From: an uncultured Hyphomicrobiaceae bacterium
GTDB lineage: Bacteria; Pseudomonadota; Alphaproteobacteria; Rhizobiales; CALHAX01
DNA length: 38,418 nucleotides
Reading direction: 5' to 3'
Assembly: GCA_937931785.1 (NCBI GenBank)
Contig: CALHAX010000011.1
Span: forward strand, 1 to 38,418
Of the stretch, positions 1 through 6,450 are shown piece by piece. Position 1 is the first letter of the stretch; each line of letters opens with the position of its first letter. The notes beneath the pieces were generated by a model that was not told the origin of the DNA, did no database searches, and saw only the letters and a list, made by a program, of their open reading frames with translations. The translations under genes were made by a program, and so were the position numbers.

Positions 1-689
1 CGTTCGGCTTCCTCGGCCTCTGCTTTAAGACGTGCCTCTTCGGCGGTCTTGCGCGCGGCTTCCTCGGCCTCAGCCTTGAGGCGTGCCTCTTCAGCGGCCT
101 TGCGCGCGGCTTCCTCGGCCTCAGCCTTGAGGCGTGCCTCTTCAGCGGCCTTGCGCGCAGCGGCCTCAGCCTCGGTCTCAACCTGTTGCGCCGCGGCTTC
201 TGCAGCCAGACGTGCCGCTTCCTCGTCAGCTGCCTGCTGCGCCGCAAGAGCGGCCGCTGCGGCAATGGCAGCTTTGCGGGCCTTGTCCTGCGTCTCCTTC
301 AGCCGTGCGGCTTCTGCTTTGGACACCTGGTCGGCTTGCTGAGCACGAAGCACCTCCGCGCGGCGCTGTTGATCGTCAATACAATCAGCGAGAATACGCC
401 AGCTTGGTTCCAGTGGCGGCGTGAACTTGAGCAGGCAGCTCTCGCGCCACTCCGGTGGAATAACGGTCCATGATGAGATGATCCGTTGCCGAGCGACTTC
501 CTCGTAAAGTTTGCAGTGCCCAATGGCGCTGTCATCGCGACAGATGTTCTTGATTCGCCATTCCGGAAGTTTGTCCGCGTTTTCCTGCGCGTTGGCGTTT
601 CTGGGGCCCTGTGCTGAGCCAGCAGCAAGAACTGTCAGTGCAGCGAGGAAAAGAAAACCACGGCGCGCAACGCCAAACAAACTAAACAC
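1..689 (-). CDS. Secreted protein with Cys-containing domain and Ala/Glu-rich coiled coil (3' end cut by window)
   Basis: No ATG fits this reading frame. The best start is GTG at 689, preceded by GGGAG about nine bases upstream. The first 35 or so residues look like a signal peptide: basic MFSLFGVARR, then a hydrophobic run FLFLAALTVLAAG, then Ala-rich possible cleavage sites near residues 26-35. A region of about 80 residues follows with four cysteines (contexts NICRD, GHCKL, ESCLL, ADCID), probably a small periplasmic domain with disulfides. From about residue 110 the protein turns into a charged, Ala/Glu/Lys/Arg-rich helix that becomes a perfect 17-residue repeat at the window edge. The frame is still open at base 1, so the C-terminus is missing. 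I do not recognise the family; export and a periplasmic coiled coil are inferred from composition. Confidence 0.75.
   Translation of the reverse strand, partial: MFSLFGVARRGFLFLAALTVLAAGSAQGPRNANAQENADKLPEWRIKNICRDDSAIGHCKLYEEVARQRIISSWTVIPPEWRESCLLKFTPPLEPSWRILADCIDDQQRRAEVLRAQQADQVSKAEAARLKETQDKARKAAIAAAAALAAQQAADEEAARLAAEAAAQQVETEAEAAARKAAEEARLKAEAEEAARKAAEEARLKAEAEEAARKTAEEARLKAEAEEAE
10..162. repeat. Three tandem copies of a 51-bp coding repeat
   Basis: Copies start at 10, 61 and 112. The second and third are nearly identical, while the first carries several third-position changes (for example TCTGCTTTAAGA for TCAGCCTTGAGG). Read on the minus strand the unit encodes 17 residues, close to EAARKAAEEARLKAEAE. 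The array may continue beyond base 1. It lies inside the truncated secreted protein gene, and because the unit is a multiple of three, changes in copy number would keep the frame. Confidence 0.9.
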
Positions 690-806
690 GACATCTATCT
701 CCCAAAACCTGGATTTTTCAGGGAAACTGGCACAGAACGTAGGCTGAGCCAACAGGCGAAGGGTTAACGCCCGAGGGCTATTGCATGCCGTTTTGCCCTG
801 CATCGG

Positions 807-1442
807 TCAGTTGGATTGGTAAATGATGGCACGGATCGGGGTCGGTCCCGCGTCTCCAGTTGCAGCGTTCAAGGCCTCAGGACAATTCGAGAGCACGGCC
901 AGAATGTCCATCTCGGCACGTAAATCGACAAAATCTCCCGGTTTGGAATGGCTCGCTACGATTTGCGCAGCACCGTTCGCAGCCACGGGGACAGACATGA
1001 AAAAATTTGCATTAGCCACAACGTGCTCTGGCCCGAGATCGTGTGTCGCCAGCTCGCGTTCAAAATTGCGCTGGCAGCATTCGGGATTTGTTTTGCCGTA
1101 GCGGATTTCATCCACTGCAAACGAGCAGCACCCGAAAATCGTGTCGTGGCGCCCACACGTGTCCGCAACAATCGTCATCATTGGGCGTGCCAGTTGTGAG
1201 CGGAGTATCGAGCCCTTGTCCAGGAAGATGTTGCCGGGAATCTTGATTGTGTTCGGCATGTGATAGCGCTCGGTGCGGTCGTCATTGTTGAAGCACAGGA
1301 AATCAATCGCCTGTTGCCCCTCAAGATCGACCAATCGCAAGACTTGCCCGGCCTTCACCACACCGCTCCAAGGCGCGCACGCCGGGACCACGATGTCTGT
1401 CAGGACTTTACCCGGTACCGTTTCGAAGTCGGTCGTGCTCAT
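807..1442 (-). CDS. DUF1989 / urea carboxylase-associated family protein
   Basis: The 211-residue protein matches the DUF1989 (urea amidolyase-associated protein) pattern: residues near 45-60 read AIDFLCFNNDDRTERY, followed by a PMMTIVADTCGRHDTIFGCC stretch whose His and Cys residues are typical probable metal ligands of the family. Relatives are encoded beside urea carboxylase/allophanate hydrolase or alone, and have been linked to nitrogen-compound metabolism; the reaction is not settled. I chose ATG at 1442 because GGGAG sits seven bases upstream; an in-frame GTG at 1463 would add seven residues and has no ribosome site. No urea carboxylase gene is visible in this window, so the gene stands alone here. 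It is divergent from the EF-hand gene, with about 126 bp between the two starts. Confidence 0.85.
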   Translation of the reverse strand: MSTTDFETVPGKVLTDIVVPACAPWSGVVKAGQVLRLVDLEGQQAIDFLCFNNDDRTERYHMPNTIKIPGNIFLDKGSILRSQLARPMMTIVADTCGRHDTIFGCCSFAVDEIRYGKTNPECCQRNFERELATHDLGPEHVVANANFFMSVPVAANGAAQIVASHSKPGDFVDLRAEMDILAVLSNCPEALNAATGDAGPTPIRAIIYQSN

Positions 1443-1568
1443 GCTCGATCTCCCGCCACACAATTTTATTTCGGCAGGTGCGACGGATTTCGCCGCATCA
1501 ACCCGTTACCCCAGTATCTCACAACGAGCATCGCATAACACGATCCTCGCGTTCAGAAAGGTTCTGAC

Positions 1569-2144
1569 ATGAAACGAATAGCAATTTTGACGTTGACCGC
1601 TGGTGCGATCGCCGTCGCCGGAATTGGCATTGGCGTCCATAAAGCTGAGTCCGCCGGCCATGGTGGCGACAGTTATCGCGGCAGTCACTCCGGTGGTGGC
1701 TGGGGCAAGCACGGTGGCGGTAAAAAACGGTGGGGGCGTGGGCATCACCGTGGCCATGGCATGCGTCACATGATGAAACGCTTTGACACCGACAAGGATG
1801 GCAAACTGACTCAGGACGAAATCAACTCCGCCCGGACGGCGCTCGTGACGAAGCATGACGCAGACGGTAACGGTCAGCTCACACTCGCCGAGTTCCAGAA
1901 TCTTTGGTTGGAAGTGCGCCGCAAGCGTATGGTGCGTTCGTTCCAGCGTATTGATGAAGATGGCGACGCAATAATTTCTGTCGAAGAGTTCCTTGAGCCA
2001 TATGCCCGCATCGTTGAACGCATGGACCGCAACGAGGACGGTGTTCTCGACAAGGCGGATCGCAAACGCGGTCGTGGATGGCGTCACAAGCGTCGTCACG
2101 GGGGCGAACGCAACAAGCCTGAAGGCGAACAGACCGAACAGTAA
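1569..2144 (+). CDS. Secreted His/Gly-rich EF-hand calcium-binding protein
   Basis: The 191-residue protein starts with a signal peptide (MKRIAILTLTAGAIAVAG, probable cleavage near residue 29 after AESA). Residues 30-68 are rich in Gly and His (GGGWGKHGGGKK, GHHRGHGMRH), which could bind transition metals. Four EF-hand loops follow: D73-E84 (DTDKDGKLTQDE), D97-E108 (DADGNGQLTLAE), D129-E140 (DEDGDAIISVEE) and D153-D164 (DRNEDGVLDKAD). The last has Asp in place of the usual Glu at position 12. The C-terminal tail is basic. The start is supported by AGAAAGG upstream. It is probably a periplasmic calcium sensor or buffer; the partner is unknown. Transcription ends against the small peptide gene on the other strand, with hairpins in between. 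Confidence 0.85.
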   Translation: MKRIAILTLTAGAIAVAGIGIGVHKAESAGHGGDSYRGSHSGGGWGKHGGGKKRWGRGHHRGHGMRHMMKRFDTDKDGKLTQDEINSARTALVTKHDADGNGQLTLAEFQNLWLEVRRKRMVRSFQRIDEDGDAIISVEEFLEPYARIVERMDRNEDGVLDKADRKRGRGWRHKRRHGGERNKPEGEQTEQ

Positions 2145-2150
2145 GTCTGG

Positions 2151-2171
2151 GAGAGATCAAAAAAATCTCTC
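2151..2171. other. Small A-loop hairpin
   Basis: GAGAGAT and ATCTCTC form a perfect 7-bp stem around an A-rich loop, seven bases after the EF-hand gene. On the minus strand the loop is a run of T. It may assist the stronger hairpin next to it; its role is inferred only. Confidence 0.45.
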
Positions 2172-2181
2172 GCAACACAGC

Positions 2182-2217
2182 AAGCCCCCCGCGGTGCAGT
2201 TGCATCGCGGGGGGCTT
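2182..2217. terminator. Strong GC hairpin between convergent genes
   Basis: AAGCCCCCCGCG (2182-2193) and CGCGGGGGGCTT (2206-2217) form a perfect 12-bp stem with a 12-base loop that can itself pair (TGCA/TGCA). It lies between the stop of the EF-hand gene on the plus strand and the stop of the small peptide gene on the minus strand, so it probably ends both transcripts. Neither side has a long T tract. Confidence 0.7.
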
Positions 2218-2242
2218 CGCTTCGGGGGGAAACGGGTTTGGC

Positions 2243-2341
2243 TTACCAACCGTAGTAGGTCTTGCATCCAGCTTGAGCGATGCTCGATGTCATGAGCGTT
2301 GCGGCTGCGACGAATGCAAATGCTGTGATTTTCTGGAACAT
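2243..2341 (-). CDS. Secreted micropeptide, 32 residues, predicted 8-residue mature part
   Basis: ATG at 2341 is preceded by AGGAGA at ideal spacing, and the frame runs 32 codons to TAA at 2243. The product starts MFQKITAFAFVAA, continues hydrophobic and ends its signal sequence with SSIAQA, a textbook signal peptidase I site. Cleavage there leaves only GCKTYYGW, with one Cys, two Tyr and a C-terminal Trp. Good ribosome site, coherent signal peptide, own leader of at least 100 bp and a hairpin after the stop all favour a real gene. I know no family with this mature sequence. It may be a signalling or metal/redox peptide, or a nearly bare signal peptide that acts in the membrane. The Cys does not sit in a lipobox: the residues before it are AQAG, without the needed Leu. 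Confidence 0.65.
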   Translation of the reverse strand: MFQKITAFAFVAAATLMTSSIAQAGCKTYYGW

Positions 2342-2689
2342 TTTTTATCTCCTGGGATTTCAGTTTGTTGAACTCCCGGGTGCGTCCTGCCTTCCCGGTT
2401 GCCAAGGCAATGGATCGGCCAGACGAAAATGTGTGCTACGTCACAGATATATTGTTCGAGAAGTTTCCCAAGCCATTGAATGAAAAGAGAAAATCGATAA
2501 AAGCTTCTTTCATATGCCATATGGTAGACGGGTGTTCGTGTGCATAGAGATTACAAATCGGGCGTTTGCGTAAAGTCCGCACAAGTTTACGTACCTCGGA
2601 TCCTTGCCACTCAGATTCCCCTTGACCTGGAGTCGCTCCAGTTCGGTATCTGAGCCTCAGTCAAATGGTGGGAGGAGAGGGAGGAGAGC
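2342..2689. other. Divergent regulatory region, 348 bp, no further gene
   Basis: This gap separates the secreted micropeptide gene (leftward) from merR (rightward). It holds the MerR-type promoter described separately and, in the leader of the micropeptide, a short hairpin TGCCTT (2388-2393)/AAGGCA (2404-2409). The stretch 2440-2540 is AT-richer than its surroundings and could hold the micropeptide promoter, but I see no clear -35/-10 pair. No coding signal was found in it. Confidence 0.5.
2622..2652 (+). promoter_or_regulatory. MerR-type promoter/operator with 19-bp spacer
   Basis: A -35 box TTGACC (2622-2627) and a -10 box TATCTG (2647-2652) are separated by 19 bp, the overlong spacer typical of promoters that MerR-family activators untwist. 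The spacer contains the dyad CTGGAGTCGCTCCAG (2627-2641). It faces the MerR gene 38 bp downstream, so the regulator most likely controls its own operon with the SDR gene. Confidence 0.75.
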
Positions 2690-3058
2690 ATGCGTATTGC
2701 AGAAGCAGCATCGCAATGCGGCCTGAGCATCGATACCATCCGGTATTACGAAAAGTCGAACATGCTTCCGCCCATCGCCCGCGGTTCGGATGGTCAACGG
2801 CGTTTCTCGAGCGAGAATATCGGCTGGTTGATCTTGCTGGCCTCACTTCGCGACACCGGCATGCCGACCGCAACTATGCGTAAGTTTGCGGCGCTCTATT
2901 GCAAAGGCGACAGCACAATGCCCGAGCGTCGCAAACTACTCGTCGCCCATGCGGCGTCCCTGCAAGAACGGCGCACCCAAATCACACGTTGCGAGGAACT
3001 TCTGGCTTACAAGATCTCGGTCTACGACGGCACGACAAACAAAGGAGGGAAACAATGA
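2690..3058 (+). CDS. MerR family transcriptional regulator
   Basis: The 122-residue protein opens with a winged helix-turn-helix of the MerR family: MRIAEAASQCGLSIDTIRYY, then the wing with GQRRFS near residues 35-41 and the second HTH around residues 45-70. The C-terminal half (75-112) is a helical dimerisation segment; its few cysteines (CKGD near 80, TRCEE near 100) do not form the clear metal-binding loop of CueR or ZntR types, so a small-molecule or redox ligand is more likely. GGAGGAG upstream fixes the start. Its stop overlaps the start of the SDR gene in ATGA, indicating translational coupling. The 19-bp-spacer promoter just upstream is the likely target. Confidence 0.88.
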   Translation: MRIAEAASQCGLSIDTIRYYEKSNMLPPIARGSDGQRRFSSENIGWLILLASLRDTGMPTATMRKFAALYCKGDSTMPERRKLLVAHAASLQERRTQITRCEELLAYKISVYDGTTNKGGKQ

Positions 3059-3654
3059 AGATCATTTTGGTCGGTGCCGGAGGCGATGTCGGACGCGCAG
3101 CCCATGCAGAACTCGCGTCGCGTCACGACATCATCACTGTTGGCCGCACCTCTGGTGACATTCAGGTGGATATAGAAAACAGGGCCTCCATTGAAGCGAT
3201 GTATCGAAAAACCGGACACGTAGATGCTGTGGTATCTGCAGCCGGCACTGTTCATTTCGGTCCGCTCACTGATTTTACGGAAGAGCAGTTCATGCTCGGG
3301 TTGCGCAACAAGGTCATGGGACAGGTCAACCTTGTGCTTGCCGGTCTGGATCATGTCACCGACGGTGGGTCTTTCACTCTCACCAGCGGCGTCCTCGATC
3401 GCGATCCCATCAGGATGGGATCCGGAGCGGCAACGGCAAACGGTGCACTTGGTGGATTCGTCGTTGGCGCAGCAATCGAGATGCCGCGCCAGTTACGGAT
3501 CAACGTCATCAGCCCCGGCCTCCTCGATGTGTCAGAAGAACGCTATGGGAATGCCTTCCCGGGCCATGAACGTGTGCCCTCCGATCGTGTTGGCCGTGCC
3601 TTTGCCAAGAGCGTTGAGGGCGCGATCACGGGCCAGGTGATTGTCGTCGAATAG
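3055..3654 (+). CDS. Short-chain dehydrogenase/reductase-like protein lacking the usual Tyr-Lys pair
   Basis: The 199-residue protein has an N-terminal nucleotide-binding motif VGAGGDVG (residues 6-13), the NAG-like VSAAG turn near 62 and a Ser in TLTSG near 110, all SDR hallmarks. The stretch where classical SDRs have YxxxK instead reads GSGAATANGALGGF, so the catalytic Tyr and Lys are replaced. This matches a known compact SDR subgroup of about 200 residues. GGAGGG precedes the start, and the gene overlaps merR by four bases. The enzyme may reduce a substrate by another mechanism or bind NAD(P)(H) without the classical chemistry; co-transcription with merR suggests it acts on, or responds to, the regulator's inducer. 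Confidence 0.85.
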   Translation: MKIILVGAGGDVGRAAHAELASRHDIITVGRTSGDIQVDIENRASIEAMYRKTGHVDAVVSAAGTVHFGPLTDFTEEQFMLGLRNKVMGQVNLVLAGLDHVTDGGSFTLTSGVLDRDPIRMGSGAATANGALGGFVVGAAIEMPRQLRINVISPGLLDVSEERYGNAFPGHERVPSDRVGRAFAKSVEGAITGQVIVVE

Positions 3655-3682
3655 TGACGTCAGGAGCACCCACTGAAGTGCA

Positions 3683-4819
3683 TTACCCCGTATTCCGCAT
3701 GATGTGCGCGTCCATGGCGGCGAGACCTTCATCAATGCCGGTGCGACCATAGCCAATGCGAAAGTGTCCCTTCAGTGTGCCGGTCAACGCGCTCTCGTAA
3801 ATGCTGCCGGGAAGAAGAAGGACACCACTCTCCTCAACCAGACGGCGACAGAATTCCTCGACGCCCTCCGGACCGTTGTAACGCGGGTAGGCCATGCACG
3901 ACCCGTCCGGCATCTGCCAATCGAACAACGCACCGTGGCGTTTGAAGAAGGCGTCCAGCTTGACGAGATTTTCGTCCACCAACTTGCAGTTTCGCGCCAG
4001 CAACGTGTTACGTGCTTTCAGGGCAATCAGTGTCAGTCGTTCACTGGGGCCGGAATTGCAGATGGAGAGATAATGCTTCATGCGTTCCATTTTTGTGAGC
4101 ACGTCCGCATCCTGACACGCGATCCAGCCAATGCGGAGCCCCGGCAAACCATAGGCTTTCGACATGACATTGAGAGACAGACCACGCTCATACAGATCCG
4201 CAACAAAGGGCAGATGCTCGGTTCTGGCACGGCCAAGGCCGTTGAAGATCTCGTCGGCAAGAATCCAGATACCATGGTTGCGGCACAGTTCGATTAGCGC
4301 ATCAAAGCGATCTCGCGACAAAATTGCCCCGGTCGGATTGTGCGGAAAGTTAATCGTGACCAGTTTCGTGTTGGGGCGAATGGCATCACGAACCCGATCG
4401 ATATCGAGCGACCAGTTGTCATCCGGATCGAGTGACACGCCCGTCGCTTCGCAAATGGCCAGCGGTAACGTCTCGTGGCTTTGATAGTTCGGGGTTACAA
4501 CAATAGCGTGACTGTCCCTGTCGAGAAGCACCGTATTGGCGGCGAAAATACCCTCGCTCGCCCCTGCGAAACAGAGGATGTTATCAGAAGTCTGGTTTGC
4601 GTAGGTTTCCGAAATCACCTGTCTGAGATCCGGTGCGCCCCAGGTTTCCGTGTACCCGAGCCATAACCCCTCGAAGGCCTCGCGATCCTCATCATTTGCC
4701 ATGGCAAGCAGATCACGTATCGAAATACTCTCCGCATCGGATGCGGTCATGTGGTAACGCGCCTTGAACTCCCACTTTGCAAAATGAGTTTCCAGCTTGA
4801 AGTCGGGCAATGTGGTCAT
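3683..4819 (-). CDS. Class I/II PLP-dependent aminotransferase
   Basis: The 378-residue protein has the fold type I signature set: NFPHNPTG (157-164), the Asp of LADE (D189) that contacts the PLP pyridine nitrogen, the Schiff-base lysine in MSKAYGLPGLRIGW (K221) and the Arg of LRIGW (R229). It resembles aspartate/aromatic-type and C-S lyase-like aminotransferases; the substrate cannot be assigned. Its start overlaps the stop of the GMC oxidoreductase gene in ATGA, making it the third gene of a tight operon. The operon runs away from the SDR gene, whose stop lies 28 bp beyond. Confidence 0.9.
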   Translation of the reverse strand: MTTLPDFKLETHFAKWEFKARYHMTASDAESISIRDLLAMANDEDREAFEGLWLGYTETWGAPDLRQVISETYANQTSDNILCFAGASEGIFAANTVLLDRDSHAIVVTPNYQSHETLPLAICEATGVSLDPDDNWSLDIDRVRDAIRPNTKLVTINFPHNPTGAILSRDRFDALIELCRNHGIWILADEIFNGLGRARTEHLPFVADLYERGLSLNVMSKAYGLPGLRIGWIACQDADVLTKMERMKHYLSICNSGPSERLTLIALKARNTLLARNCKLVDENLVKLDAFFKRHGALFDWQMPDGSCMAYPRYNGPEGVEEFCRRLVEESGVLLLPGSIYESALTGTLKGHFRIGYGRTGIDEGLAAMDAHIMRNTG

Positions 4820-6438
4820 GTGGAGTCCGTTTGTGTGGCGATGATCATATCGGCCGCTTTGTTAGCGATCATCAGGGTTGCGGCATTGAGATTGGCGGAG
4901 AGCATGGTCGGCATGATGGACGCGTCGATCACACGTAACCCATCCATACCATGCACCCGCAGTTGAGCGTCGACCACTGCAGTCGGGTCATCAGCCGGGC
5001 CCATTTTGCAGGTCCCTGCCGGATGAAATGTCGTCGTGCCGCGTTGGCGAGCGGCGTCCAGCAGTTCGTCGTCGCTCTGAACGTCCGGGCCGGGAAATGC
5101 TTCGTGGTCGTAGTACGGTGCGAGCGGTTTTGAGCGCAACAAGTTGCGTGCGAGTTTGACCGCGGCCAACAGGATGCGTTGATCGTGCGGGTCCTTGAGA
5201 TAGTTCGGCTGGATGAGTGGCGCGGCGAACGGATCGGCTGACGCAAGGCGCACATGCCCCTGGCTTTCAGGGCGTTGCTGCCAGGCGGCTACGGTCATGC
5301 CTGGTTGATCCTCAAGCGTGCCTTGCACCCCTTCCGCATAGCTGGCCGGAGTGAATGTCATCTGGATGTCGGAGCTGCGCACCGTTTCATCGGAATGCCA
5401 GAAGCAATAAACGAGGGTCGGACTGAGAGCGAGAATGCTCGGGCGCCCCGTGCACCATTTGGCAATCTCCCCGGCGAGACGCAAACCACGTGCCCGCTCG
5501 TTGATCGTATCCACGTTTTTCACGCGGGCAGCGAGACGCGCCCCGTAGTGATCCCGCAAGTTCTCGCCTACTCCGGGCAAGGCGTGCCGTACCTGGATAC
5601 CATGCAATTTCAGTTCGTCTGGTGGGCCAATTCCGGAGAGTTTCAGGATCTGCGGAGAGTTATAGGTGCCACCTGAGACGATGATCTCGCGATGTGCTGT
5701 GGCCTCGTGTGTTACTCCCCCCTGTCCACCTCGGACATAGCTTACGCCCGTCGCACGTTGTCCCTGAAATTTGAGGGTTGTGGTATGCGCAGCCGTCACG
5801 ATTTTCAGGTTCTTGCGCTTTTTCACCGGGTGCAGAAAGGCCCGCGCCGCACTTACGCGGCGGCCCTTGTTGATTGTTCTCTGCGCGTAGGCGACACCTT
5901 CCTGCGTCTCGCCATTATAGTCCGGATTGCGGGGGATGCCATATTGCTCTGCTCCCGCAATGAAGGCCTCGCACAGCGGGTGATGCCAGTCGATATCGGT
6001 GACATCGAGTTTTCCGGAATGCCCACGATAAGACGGGTCGGCGTTCCCAATACGATTTTCCATCCGTAGAAAGTGCGGCAGCACATCCTCATACCCCCAT
6101 CCGCGATTGCCCGCCTGCGCCCATTGATCAAAATCCATGCGCTGACCGCGGTTGTAGATGTGCCCGTTGATGGAACTGGACCCACCCAACGTCTTGCCAC
6201 GTGGGGCGAGCACGCGCCGACCGTTTGTGCCGTCGCACGGTTCCATGTCGTAGAGCCAGTTGAGGCGTGGATTGTAGAATGTCTTGATGAACCCGGCGGG
6301 GATATGAATGTACGGGGACCAGTCGCGCGGGCCCGCTTCCAGCAACAGCACGCGCATGGTTGGATTTTCGCTGAGGCGGTTGGCAAGCACGCACCCTGCC
6401 GATCCGGCGCCAACGATGATGTAGTCGAACGTGTCCAA
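4816..6438 (-). CDS. GMC-family FAD alcohol dehydrogenase (choline dehydrogenase-like)
   Basis: The 540-residue protein carries the FAD Rossmann motif VGAGSAG (9-15) with E34 ending the second strand, the first GMC signature GKTLGGSSSINGHIYNRG (81-98), the second signature with SGGTYNSPQILKLSGIG (255-271) and the catalytic His in HPAGTCKMG (H472). Length and motifs fit choline/alcohol dehydrogenases, which oxidise a primary alcohol to an aldehyde and pass electrons to the respiratory chain or oxygen. No betaine aldehyde dehydrogenase or betI lies nearby, so choline is not favoured by context. It sits between two aminotransferases, 12 bp after the class III gene and overlapping the class I/II gene by four bases, which suggests oxidation of an amino alcohol or of an alcohol made after transamination. 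Confidence 0.9.
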   Translation of the reverse strand: MDTFDYIIVGAGSAGCVLANRLSENPTMRVLLLEAGPRDWSPYIHIPAGFIKTFYNPRLNWLYDMEPCDGTNGRRVLAPRGKTLGGSSSINGHIYNRGQRMDFDQWAQAGNRGWGYEDVLPHFLRMENRIGNADPSYRGHSGKLDVTDIDWHHPLCEAFIAGAEQYGIPRNPDYNGETQEGVAYAQRTINKGRRVSAARAFLHPVKKRKNLKIVTAAHTTTLKFQGQRATGVSYVRGGQGGVTHEATAHREIIVSGGTYNSPQILKLSGIGPPDELKLHGIQVRHALPGVGENLRDHYGARLAARVKNVDTINERARGLRLAGEIAKWCTGRPSILALSPTLVYCFWHSDETVRSSDIQMTFTPASYAEGVQGTLEDQPGMTVAAWQQRPESQGHVRLASADPFAAPLIQPNYLKDPHDQRILLAAVKLARNLLRSKPLAPYYDHEAFPGPDVQSDDELLDAARQRGTTTFHPAGTCKMGPADDPTAVVDAQLRVHGMDGLRVIDASIMPTMLSANLNAATLMIANKAADMIIATQTDST

Positions 6439-6450
6439 AAGGCGTCCCGA

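Noticed and set aside
2243-2341. Lipoprotein or entericidin reading of the small secreted peptide
   Set aside because: Residues before the Cys are AQAG, without the Leu-x-x-Cys lipobox, and the rest does not resemble entericidins.
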